From assembly GCA_000711775.1 (NCBI GenBank), contig ARYC01000666.1:1-64000 (forward strand): DNA of 64,000 bases. The letters run 5' to 3'. Below are positions 22,879 through 34,000 of the stretch, piece after piece; position 1 is the stretch's first letter, and every line of letters begins with the position of its first letter. The position numbers were made by a program, and so were the translations under genes. The notes under the pieces are model-generated. The model saw only the letters and a list, made by a program, of their open reading frames with translations. It was not told the origin of the DNA and ran no database searches. This stretch comes from Oxytricha trifallax (lineage: Eukaryota > Ciliophora > Spirotrichea > Sporadotrichida > Oxytrichidae).

Positions 22879-25091
22879 ATGTTTGAAGATATCTCAAGAA
22901 TAATTTTGAGTACTAAAATTTTTAGAAAACTGCATAAGGCATCGTTAGCTTTATTGCTAATAAACTAAAGCTAGAAAGTTTAAAGCATATGTGGAGATGA
23001 ATTTGTAGACGATGGGGAACAATGCGATCGTAATTCTTAGAACGGTGTAGCAGAATCTGGCTGTACAGAATAATGCCACGTTTCTCCAACATATACTTGC
23101 TACATTGCCATTATTGGAGGTTAAAAGAGAAATGCTAAATGCTACAGCGGCTGCGAATATAGAAGTTCAGGTGGTAAGTTTATGATTTTCATTATCTATA
23201 AATTGATTATAGTATGCATTGATGTCAAAGCATCTGCAGAGTCACCTTATTGTTAACCTTACGATACATCTTACTATAAGTGCCCTATTACTGATGGGAT
23301 ATCTTGCGTTTACACTTATGACGGTGATGTTGGTGAAGCTTCTTTTTAGTGTAGCGAGATGATAGAAGACACAACTTCAACCACATCATCGACAACATCA
23401 TCCACTACATCATCAACCACATCATCCACTACATCATCAACCACATCATCCACTACATCATCAACCACATCATCCACTACATCATCAACCACATCTTCTA
23501 CAACGTCTTCGACAACATCATCGACTACATCCACAACAAGTTCAACAACTACTACTCCAGCACCTACTTCATCATCAACAACTACTACTACTCCAGCCCC
23601 TACTTCATCATCAACAACTACTACTACACCATCACCTAGTACTACTACTTCATCGCCTACCACGACTACTACTCCCCCTCAGATCACTGCCAGAACTAGA
23701 GCTCCAACTCCTGCTCCTCCTTCTTTATATCAAGAATCAGTAAACAATTAAATAGTTTTCAAGAGTTAGAAATTATAGAATTAAATCACTCTGTCCCTAA
23801 TTGTTAATTTTTTAGAGAAACTTTTTTATTTTATATTGATTAAAAATAGTTTCAAACACTATATTTCGCTTATATAAAGTATTAAAAAAATCACATTATA
23901 ACACTTAGAGTGATTTAAAATAATAAGATATATTTTATCAATAGTGAAATTTTTGATTTTTATCTAATTCTTGTTAAAAATTAAAATTTTACTCAATGCT
24001 TGTAATTCGCAAGCTCTTTTCTTAATACTGACTCAAGAATATTTAAAAGTGAAGATAGTAAAATTGCTAAGCTTGGATTCTTAAAATCGGAGAAAGTATA
24101 ATGCTCAGGTATGACTGAGTGCAATTTAAGCGGTGTTGCTTCTAGCGGGTGCTCATGGAAAAGAAAATTAAGAGTGACTTGCTCAGTAGAAAATAACCAC
24201 CAAGATGTTTATATTAGAGTGAAAACAAATTCGCTCCCTGATCATTGCTTCTCAAGGATCCCATCCTCATTTCCAGTTGAAAATTTCATAGACTTCAAAG
24301 TTAAGTTTGATATAGCCCCAAATGAAATTGAGACTCAAACTTTCTAAAATCAACTTTAGGCAGAGCACATGCTTTGCAATAACTATTGGGCAAATTAAAG
24401 AAATATGAATCTTGACGGAACTGACTTGCAAGAATTTTCAGGATTTAATCATTTTATGGTTGGAATCCTACTTAATGGAGTTCCTCTTCTTTCAAGTTTG
24501 TCATACTTATCATTCTATGATGCTCTAGAGAGTTCTATTTCTTCTAGACCTAATGCTGTTCAATTGGACAGTTGCCTTGGCGGATATACGACAAATGGAT
24601 TTTACCATTATTACAGTTATTCTCCTTGCATCTATTAATCTACTTTTAAGAGCAGTATGACCTCACCGATTTCTTGCAATAATATTCCAGCTTGCAAAAC
24701 AAATCCAATCGGTTTTGCTAATGCTTAGACACCCACCAACTAAAAGAAGAAACAAGTTATCGGAATAGCGAAAGATGGCCATACAATTTTGGGACCCTAC
24801 AAGGACGACGGAAGCTTATGGCAGCCATGTGAAGTAGATGCTTGCAATGGCTACACCGAAAACGGAAAATATTAATACGTTTTGACTACATTCTATCCCT
24901 ACTCTATCGGATGTTGGGGACCAGCAACTAAAGCCTCCTATCCACTCATTTGCACTACTAATGAGAGAGTGTGCACAACTTCTTAATTTGGATTTTCAGG
25001 TGGATTTATAACTGACAACAACCTCACGAATATTATCATCTCTTCTCTCTATTTGATTTCAGCCATTTTTACTCTTCATAAACAGTTTTGA
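22879..25091 (+). CDS. Surface protein: DUF4215 Cys-rich repeat, Ser/Thr repeat, YHYH domain (about 617 aa)
   Basis: ATG 22879 opens a hydrophobic leader (KASLALLLINQ). A DUF4215-type motif follows (CGDEFVDDGEQCDRNSQNG, then GCTEQCHVSPTYTC). An intron at 23174-23212 precedes more cysteines and then about 60 residues of repeated TTSS (23370-23555), which shift to TTTTPAPTSSS. The C-terminal half is a YHYH-type domain (LRVTCS, NSLPDHCFSRIP, GFYHYYSYSPC, GHTILGPYKDDGS, CNGYTENGKYQYVLTTFYPY). A final hydrophobic tail (NIIISSLYLISAIF) suggests a GPI or membrane anchor. The two halves join in frame through an AAGA pointer. If that junction is wrong, they are two separate genes. Confidence 0.65.
23368..23560 (+). 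repeat. 24-bp coding minisatellite (TTSS repeats)
   Basis: ACATCATCAACCACATCATCCACT-type units repeat head to tail inside the surface-protein gene, each encoding two TTSS blocks. Such mucin-like stretches are usually O-glycosylated stalks and often vary in copy number. Confidence 0.85.
23736..24055. other. Probable IES in the surface-protein gene, pointer AAGA
   Basis: AAGA at 23732-23735 and 24052-24055. Removing one copy and the interior joins PSLYQ to DSKIAKLGFLKSEKVQCSG in frame, total 618 codons. Longer shared words nearby (TCAAGAAT, AGTAAA) give the wrong frame, so the call depends on a short pointer. Confidence 0.45.
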
Positions 25092-26269
25092 AGATGACCT
25101 AACTTGCCTTATTAAATAGGATATATTTCCAAATAGCAAATAACTTTAAGCATAAATCTTTTAATTATTTAGAATCTTTATTTAATATAAAATTATTCAA
25201 AGTTGGCTAATCTTAAAAAATTAGGGGTAAATCTGTTGCTTGTGCCCTTTAATAAAGATTAAACAATTCGAATTAGACATTTCTTTCTAACAAAACTTAA
25301 TAACTGAATTCAAAAAATTTATTACTTTTTAAGAGAATATTTCATTGAAGAATAGCTATTCAAGTAAAATTTTTAGAATTTAAATTTATTTAAATTTTAT
25401 TGAGTTCCATTTGGATAAGATTTTATTATATTAAAAAATAATAATTTTAACTTTTTTTAGAGAGATGAAGCAAAAAGTAAAGATAATGAGATTTTAACCA
25501 GAAATATTATCTTTTATTTATATATTCCTGCGCTAATAGTGTTTTCAAGCATTTTTAAAGCAGTTTAATATAGGTTTTTGTGAATACGCATAAATGTTGT
25601 GAAAATTATTTCAAAAATACAGTTTTTAGAGAGAAGAGTTGAGAAAATTGATAAATTAATTTTCAAAAATTTGGTTGCTCTATTAACCTTATAAATAGCA
25701 TAAATAAAAATTCATGCATAAAATTATAATGCATATAAAGGATTTTATTAGTATAAAATATTATTTTAATTGAATATTGTGGAATTTAAAGTTCAAAAGT
25801 ATAAAAGAGTAAGAAAATTTATGTAAATTAATATAAACTTTCAGGTTAAAATAAGAGAAAAACAATAAGGACAAATTTGAATATTTCGTTGTTTTCAAGT
25901 AGAATTTTATAAAATAAATTTAATTGAGCTATATCTATTGCTCTTTAAATAATACTTTTGCTTAAAATGTCCTAAGCATTAAATTTTAAATAATTTTTTA
26001 AAGAATTTCTTTTAAAAAACATAACTTTTCTTTTTAAATTTCAAAAAATCATTTAATACACCCCATTTAAATTAATATAGAAACTTCATAAAATGGTCAT
26101 TCACTTCTCGCTATGATAAATGAAGTTTTTAAACAAACAGCTGCACCCCTCAAAATTTAATTAAATTATATGAATCAGAGGTTAAATATAAAATGAAATT
26201 AAGGTAAAATGATTTATATTGCCTTCATTAAATATCTTAAAGGAAATAAGTGTTTTCATTGATTTTAGG
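25092..26269. other. AT-rich intergenic DNA
   Basis: Contains one short frame on the plus strand near 25460-25580 with a hydrophobic stretch, which I do not accept as a gene. Otherwise nothing. Confidence 0.4.
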
Positions 26270-27480
26270 TTAGTCAGTTGAATTGCAGCTTCTATCGCAA
26301 TAATCACAAGTGCAGTTTTTGCAACCTGTGTATATTTTAAATATTATAATAAATTATATTATTAGAGTACCCCTCAAAATTTCCATCTGGTGATACTGGT
26401 TGATCACAAGTGTAGTCTTCACCATTAAGTGACTGTGATTAATCCAAAGTATACTTGAAGTTTAGGTAGTAGACGTCCATTTAGTAAGCATCGGTGCCCT
26501 TTAATAAATTTAATCACACAAGGAAATAATTACCAGGAAATCAAAGAAAGCAGTGAAGTAAGTCAAGTTGGCTTGTTGTACAATAAGCACTTTGGAGCAG
26601 GAATCATAGATTGCTTGAGCGTGAGTTGGGTTCAAATAGAAATCCATGATGGTAATGTTTTGGAACTAATCAGGAGTAGTGTAAACCATTAAAAAAAATG
26701 AAATATGGTTAAGAATCAAATTAGAACCAAGTTTAGTAGGCAAGTGGATTGACTAAAAATTTCATCAAATTGAACGAAAGTAATATTTACCAAACTGAGA
26801 TTAGTTGGGAGAGCAAGTGAAGTCACACCACATTCTCTTTAAGTTTACAGCGCAAATTGAGCAGTCAGAACCGAACACAGCATCAATTTATCTGAATTCA
26901 TAAGCTACACAAGTCAAATTTTGATAATAAAATGTGGCTTACCCAAGTATTAAACTTAGTCGTCATTCTTTTTTATTTGAAAATCAAAATCAAAATTAAA
27001 CCCAAAAAATACCTCGTAAATATTTCTGCTCAAATTAAGCGTTTATTGATTCACAGATATATTATACAAAATAAGGTAAATCTTTCAATAGTTTAACCAA
27101 TAAATTTATTAGTTTTTAATTACAAAAAAACTATTACTGATTGCAGCACAATTCTTTATTAATTATAATAGTAGCAATATAATTAATTTAATGATATTTT
27201 TGAATGGCTCTGAGCCGTTATAAGAAGGACAGATCTCCTCTAGATTTTACTTAGAATCTTGCCTGAGTAGTTATGTTGGCTAGAACTATTAGATGCCTGG
27301 AGTTGTTTTTCTGAAAGGACTTGGGTCTTGGCATGGAGCTTCAGCCATTGGTGGTTCGAATATTCTCACACAGTTCTAAGTGAATGCGCATGTGTTTTAA
27401 CTTCCAAAAGCAACTGCACTATCAAGATTGAATTAAAAATATATTTATAGTGCAAAAGTGGAAGCTATTTAGTGAAACAA
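26270..27480 (-). CDS. NPC1 N-terminal-domain-like protein, copy 1 (partial; start and end unresolved)
   Basis: Successive coding pieces on the minus strand match the lumenal N-terminal sterol-binding domain of NPC1 and copy 2 next door. In order they are TCAFTQNCVRIFEPPMAEA, then LLRQDSKQNLEEICPSYNG; after a gap, DAVFGSDCSICAVNLKRMW and CDFTCSPNQSQFG; then FYLNPTHAQAIYDSC and LTYFTAFFDFL; finally GCKNCTCDYCDRSCNSTD. Breaks between pieces are short introns (for example near 26500-26535) or IESs. No signal peptide or transmembrane tail could be found, although copy 2 has the tail. It may therefore be a decaying duplicate, or its ends may be further scrambled pieces. Confidence 0.6.
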
Positions 27481-28451
27481 TTATATTAAAAATAAATCAA
27501 TGCTTATATTTAACTAAGATATAAAAGAATCTTATAATTTTAAAGGTTAAATCTCTTTTAAAAATTATAAAATATGAATTAAGATTCAATATAATTTTAC
27601 TTAATAAAATCAAAACCATTAAAAGTATATTTATTATTTTTTAAGTTGCTTTACAATAATAAATACAGTAAATACTAAATAGTTTTTAAATCCATTTCTA
27701 AAAAGCTTTATATGTATTTATTGATATTTAATTTTTTATATATTATATAATTTATTTAGCAATATCGATTAGAAGCAACAGCTAATCCGAGTAATGTAAA
27801 AGCAAGGGATTTCGAAGTTGTAATATTTGAGTTTTTCATTGAAAGATATTCAGGGGGAGTTTCCTGCACCCGTGCAGTTTCCCGCCCTCTACATTAAATT
27901 TTATATTTTTGGCAATAAAAATATTACAAATATATAAATTTAAATTTAAATTACCATTACCATATACTAATCAAATTGTAATAATATATAATCTTCAAGG
28001 TATATTAATATTATTCTTTGTCAAATTAAATATTAAAAGCAATGTTCAAATAATTATTTTTATTAATAAATAAATAATGTGATTTTTAATAAAATTTGAA
28101 TTCATTATCTAGGTAGAAATGATACTTGTAGCTAGTTTTTAAATAACTATATCATAATTTAAGATAAAGATTCTTTAAAATTTATAAAAATTGCATATTT
28201 TTGTGTTCCCCCCCTGATAATTAATATTATAAATAATTGACAATCAGTTCCTACAAGTATTTTATTATAAAAATGGATTAAATTTTTCATCAAAGCAATA
28301 TCTACATTCTTAATGTATATAAATTAATTCTAAACGATATATTTGATTAACATTTATCTATGAATTATTATATAATTTATATATCGATATTGTATGTTCA
28401 GTTGATTTTTCATTGTTAATATATATTATTTGTAAGCTTTTGTTATGCAGT
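27481..28451. other. Intergenic DNA with one GC-richer patch
   Basis: AT-rich except for 27764-27890, described separately. Confidence 0.4.
27764..27890 (+). ncRNA. Weak candidate small structured RNA
   Basis: A 125-bp patch of balanced composition carries a strong compound hairpin near 27850-27890: an outer AGGGGG-type arm pairs with CCGCCCTCT around the inner pair CTGCAC/GTGCAG. The strand is unknown. No known RNA family was recognised. Confidence 0.25.
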
Positions 28452-30126
28452 TCAGTCGTCTTTGCCAATTGCAGTAACTTATTTGTCACCTTGAGTGATG
28501 CTGTCGTTGTTATCATTGTATCTTTTTGACAACATATGCTTGCCACTGTTATTATTGTTTTCTAGTAATTGTTAATCAACATCGTCTTCTTTGTCATCAT
28601 TCATGTCGTCTACTGACTTCTTTTTCATGCAGAAGTGTCTTACTAGTTAAAAGATTCACTACAAAACCAATGAAATAATAAACTGTTAAATTATGATAGA
28701 ATTGTTAAGTTTATCAGTTAGATTTGTATATAAAAAGAGAACATAAGTCATTTTATAATGAAAAACTCTAAATTCATTAAATTTTTTATGATTATTGAGA
28801 AGGCGATAAGTGCACCATAACTAATACCAACTAAAGTTCCATTGAATCCATCAAAGAACCCAATCTCAGCGTTTACGTTAGGTGCTTAACAAGCTTGATC
28901 ACAAGTAGCACAAGTGCAATTCTTGCAGTTAGCATATTAATCAAACACACCGTCTGCTGGAACAACATCACTGCAAGGATGAATGTTATCGTTTAAGGAA
29001 ATGTTAGGGTCTTTTGAGAACAAGAACTTGATGATTGATTTACCTTGCTGTTTACCATTGAATCCCTAAAGTTAAAAGTATGATATAGACACTGATTTAA
29101 TTTAACTGATGTGTAAATGGGAACAGATTCGTTCATGATAATTTAAGAAGAAGAATTCTTACCAAGAAATCAAGGAAGGCTTCTGAGCTTTGAAGTGAGG
29201 CAGCAGCGACAATTGCAACTTTAGCACAAGATTAGAACATAGTGCAAGCATAGTCGGGGTCAACTGTGAAATTTGTCAAAGTTAAGTTACCATCTTCAGG
29301 ATCCATTTAAACCTAGATTCTTAAAATGGTATTCATTAAATTATAAATGAGCTGGTTTAGTAACCATCTCCTTGAACTATCACATATTAATAAAATTATT
29401 GAGAGTATACTTACCAAATTTGGTCTTTTGAGGATGGCAAGTATAATCGCACCACATTCTCTTAAGGTTTACAGAGCAAATTGAGCAATCTTCTCCAAAC
29501 ACAGAGTCAATTGATCTGAAATTATTTGCTATAAATTCAAGGTTATTACATTATATTTAAACAGAAAAGTCTTAAGAGGTAGACATGAAATGCAAATATA
29601 AATTATTGAATTCTTACTCATAATCTCAACTTGATCGTCATTCAAAACATAGTATAGACTATTTATATGAATAAAATAATTGTATTTAACTTAGATTGCA
29701 GCACAATCATAAAACTATACTAATTGTGATATATATTAGTATGTTTAATTTTTTTGAATGGTGAGTTTTGATCCATAAATGGGCAAATTGCTTAGAAAGC
29801 AAGCTTCGAGTCATCTCTCAATAGTGGAGTGGGGTCACCATAAATAATAGCAGGATTATCGATTTGTGTGGGATCAGCACCATGTGGGCAAGGTCCCTCT
29901 GCCATTGTAGGATCATCTGGGCCTCTAAAGCAATGTTAGACTAGCACACAGCCTTTCTGTGGTGCGGGATCCATTAATGTTTTTCTGCTCTCTATTATCT
30001 TTGCTAAGTCTGGCTTGTCGCATTTCTATGCTTGGGTTACAATTAACGTGGTTGATTTAATAAAAATAAGTATAGATAAAACATAGATGCTATAAAGAGA
30101 GCAAATGTCGCAAGGTTTTTGGTCAT
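28452..30126 (-). CDS. NPC1 N-terminal-domain-like protein, copy 2, with one TM helix and a short tail
   Basis: ATG 30126 starts a signal-like MTKNLATFALFIASMFYLYLF. The lumenal part shows GCVLVQHCFRGPDDPTMAEG, LLRDDSKLAFQAICPFMD, SVFGEDCSICSVNLKRMWC, FTVDPDYACTMFQSCAK, AFLDFL and NCKNCTCATCDQACQAPN. A single membrane helix follows (GTLVGISYGALIAFSIIF), then a cytoplasmic tail of about 60 residues to TGA 28452-28454. In NPC1 this cysteine-rich domain binds cholesterol and precedes twelve more helices. Here the protein stops after the first. The tail is joined through an IES with pointer AATC. The frame changes between the signal peptide and the first cysteine, and I could not place that junction. 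Confidence 0.7.
28657..28793. other. IES, pointer AATC (minus strand), in NPC1-like copy 2
   Basis: GATT (AATC on the coding strand) at 28653-28656 and 28790-28793. Keeping one copy gives LIAFSIIFQLVRHFCMKKK, an uninterrupted helix followed by a basic stop-transfer stretch. Confidence 0.6.
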
Positions 30127-30325
30127 CTTAAACAAGTATAATAATAATAATAATTAATCAATTATAATCAGATATTATCATCGCGTCAATTACACAGTAT
30201 TTCACTTCCTTCTTAAAAAAATATATTTTTAATTAAAAAGAAATTCAAAACAGAAAATTATAGAAAGGTTAACAATTTAAATTAAATTACAACTATATTT
30301 CAATTATAATTATTAAAGTAAATTA

Positions 30326-30873
30326 ATGAACAATTTAATCAACACTTTGCAAGGACTATCAAGTCAAGATGGCCAAAAGCCCTATATTCAGAATAATTAT
30401 TCCCTTGATTCTTCAATAGCCCAGAATATATTTCCTCCCCCCATTTATTTTACTTTCAATTCAATATTTTTATTGTATAATAAATTGAATATAGTGACTT
30501 TAACTAAACAACAGACAATTCTTATTAATATTAATCCCCACAGAAATCTAAATAGATTACACTATCTTAATTAACCCCTTAACAAACGCAAGAACCAAAA
30601 TAACAGCAATAACAGTTGCAAAGATAACCGACTTAACAGCAGAGACTTCTAAATGTAATGACCAGGAAATTCCAATAAATCTTAAAGGTTGATGGAAATA
30701 ATAACTAAAATTTGCAGAGGAATAACAGTAACTTATAGAAAAACAAAAGTAATAGTAAAAATTAAGCAAAGAATAAAAGAATCAACAGTAGTAAATCCCC
30801 AGATAAAAATGCAAAATCTAATAAAGTTATTAATCATTATATATTCTTATAAAATCTAATGCGGTTGAAGTGA
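30326..30873 (+). CDS. Gln/Asn-rich protein of unknown function, IES-interrupted
   Basis: ATG 30326 opens MNNLINTLQGLSSQDGQKPY. The last part reads in another frame (QEPKQQQQQLQRQPTQQQRL, then many N and K) up to TGA 30871-30873. One or more IESs or introns must lie between about 30430 and 30580, but I found no convincing pointer. No domain was seen. The reading relies on composition and on the absence of TGA over about 90 codons. Confidence 0.4.
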
Positions 30874-31077
30874 ATGATGGACCAATATTATCAATGACTC
30901 ATTTTTTTAAGAAATTGGGAGAAAAAACCATGGAAATTTGCATTACATGTATTATATTTTTAAAGGAATTAAACGATTAGCTAAACAGACATGAATATGT
31001 AAATATAATTAAAATGAGGGTTCTTTTATTTATAATTATTAAATTAAAACATAATTTATTACTATGAACAATACATA

Positions 31078-34000
31078 ATGAAAGATCATTTATTGGAGAA
31101 TCATGTAAGGATCACCAACAAACGCTTTCATGATCAATTAGAGGAAAAAGGTGAAAAAGAGGAATATTTCGATTATAAACTGTTTCAGGAAATGGTTCAG
31201 AAATTAGACGCTAACAAAGAAGTAATGTAGCAAAACTACAATTTACTAGCTTTAATCTATAAAAATATATTCATATCTTAAATCTCAATGGATATGACCT
31301 TGTAAAACAGTATATCGTTTTTTATGAGTTTTTAAATGAGCCCAAGAAATATCCAGAGAAGGCAATCACTTATTATGTCGATGGACACCTCAGACAGTCA
31401 CCCAAACCAGTAGAAGTTTGCACAGTAGTCCATGTCAGATCTCAAGTAACAGTCAATAAATGAAACTCTGAAAGAACTATAAAAGTTACAGCACAAGCAA
31501 TCAAGCGTACTCGCTAGAATCGAGTGCATAGATAGAATTTAAAAGAGGCAAGCTGCTTTAAATACCTAGAAACAGGTCAAAGATGCGAGCACCTAGACAT
31601 TTGGCCTTAAAATAGATGAAGAATAAATTTGAACAATTGAAAATAAGTACAACACGTAAATTAAGCAGCTAGAGCAAATTTTACAGGCTGAGAGGCAATT
31701 CAGAGAAATTGAGTTCGCTGGGAATTTCGAGAAACATATGGAGTCTCTCAAATTTCAGATTACTATTGAAGCTAATGTCAAAATGAGTCCACTCAAATCA
31801 GATAAGCAATCAGAAAATTTCAAAGAAAAAACTCTCAAATTTATACATGGTTAGTAAAACTCAGTCAGAAAAATTTACAAAATTTAAGGCAACTTGAATT
31901 ACATCAATAGTTAACTTAATGAACTGCTTATTGATAAAGATTAGCTTTTGAATAATAATAAAAGAAAAGCTGAGATAAAGACTTAAAAGTCATATTATTT
32001 ATTTCATACTTAAGAACATATTGGAGTTTATTAAAACATAAAACCTTAGGTATTCACCTAAATAGCGCCATTTATACATTCTGCAAGCAATTAAGTAACT
32101 CCTAAGTACTCAAATTTTTAAGATTAAGTTTTGAAAAATTCTTCACTGCCACCATTGAGCAAAAACTAATTCAAAAATTTCCCATAAAATTAAGCTTAAA
32201 AGTAAAGATTAGAGCTTTCTAAGGAAGAAAATTTATAAATTCCCAATAATAGATTGAGAAGTTATAGTTAAGCTAGTGCAGATAGCATGAATTAATAAGA
32301 TATAAGTGATATTTTGGGTGTAAAAGGCTTTGTAAAATTCGAAAAAGTTAAGTACCCAAAACAGGGTAAGATACTTAATGTCAAGCAGATAATGTAAGAA
32401 AGAATTGACCTTTAACATTCTGGAAGTGTTGGATCGATTGAAAAGTTCAGATCTTTATCTGCTTTCAGTCAACAATCCCATAATAAGGAAAATTAATTGA
32501 CTATGAAAATTTCACAAGATATTAGGTAAAGAGTTGCACCTATTATCAAAGAAAATCAAAATAAAGCTTTTAATGCTTTATAGATAAGTGAAACTTTACA
32601 AAGAGATAAAGGAGTTAAATTGAAAATAAATTTGTCAAGAATGAATGACAATCTGTTCTCTTTAAATATGGATTAATATCTGACAAGACAGTTGAACATT
32701 GATTAAGTTTAGTACTATGCAAAGATCAGGAGAATAATGATACAATTTGAGGAATTTTAATCTGCTAGCTTCTCTCTAGATGACTTATTTTTAATGGAAA
32801 TTGAGCATTTAAAAACAAGAGGCTTGGAATCATAAAAATACAAAGAAATTTATGATGTGATAAGGCTTTTGGCTAAGCACTCTGACTATCTTTATGAGAT
32901 TTATGTTTCTTTCAATCTTAGACAAATGACTAAGATAAGTGAAGTGAATAAGATGAGATTATATAATTTTTAGAAAATTTACTAAGAAGTATTTGGCTTT
33001 TAAGAAACTCCTAAATTTGGAAAAGATCATCTTATGATTGAGTTTTATAGTTCTGCTAGAATTTGCGCTAAAGACTTTCCAGGTATTTTATTAAATATAT
33101 TTACACTTTATTTTAGATATTATAAACTAGGGTGGAATTGATGCTAAAATTTAATATGTCAAGAATGTGCTTGCATTTTAAAATGTCTAAGATAAGTACT
33201 ATTTAACATTTCCAGGATTTTTAGAATCTCTAGTCAGAGTAATTTATGCAAAATACAGATTGGTATTAAACGAACCTGAGCATTTATCAACTTTGCTCCA
33301 AAGATTTTTTAAGTCTCAAAGTTACTTGAACGCAAGATTTCATACATCTCTATGTTTCAAAATAAAGGAAGGACTGATTTCTAAAGATATCTAAGAAGTT
33401 TTGGATAATTATAGACTTAAATTAAGAGTCCTTTTCAATAAACTAATCTAAGAGTAGATTGATAAAAATGCTAGTTCTCTTTCTTTTATTAGTAAAATAT
33501 TAGCATGAATAACATTTTTTATAGGAGTTTTGAGGTTTTTCACAACTGCAAGGATTTTCAAAGATAAAATTAACATACTAAAAGCAGGTGTAACTTTAAA
33601 ACAGCTAGAACAAACAGCTATACCTCCAAGACAAAAGAAATTAGATAATCATTCAAGATTACCTTCCGTAACAATTGTAGAATCAAATGAAACTGTAATA
33701 AAAACTGCCCATAATAACTCAAGTATAAAAAGTATAAAAAATTCCTTGCACAGTCAAAACTCCGAAACCCTTTCAGTAGTTTGATTGAGTTTTTGATTGA
33801 TAAAAGTAGACTATTAGTTCATACTTTATTAGGGGATTAGGGTTTTAATGTAAAGTCAATTAGTGTGTATTTTAAGTGTTTGATTTGAAATATTCACTCA
33901 AATAATACCTTGGCATCATGAGGCAACTTTCTAAACTTAATTTCTCCTAACCAACTAATTACCTAGTCGATTGAATATTCTGCTCTGTTGTTAGGCTTCA

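Noticed and set aside
23346-23663. Long minus-strand frame rich in Val and Asp opposite the TTSS repeat
   Set aside because: It is the mirror of a coding minisatellite; the plus strand continues a Cys-rich domain in frame.
25455-25580. Plus-strand frame with a hydrophobic stretch (NIIFYLYIPALIVFSSIF)
   Set aside because: Isolated, very AT-rich, no start or neighbouring coding segment; likely a by-product of base composition.
27764-27890. U5-like loop (GCTTTTAC) on the minus strand of the GC-rich patch
   Set aside because: The rest of U5, including a proper Sm site and stem, is missing.
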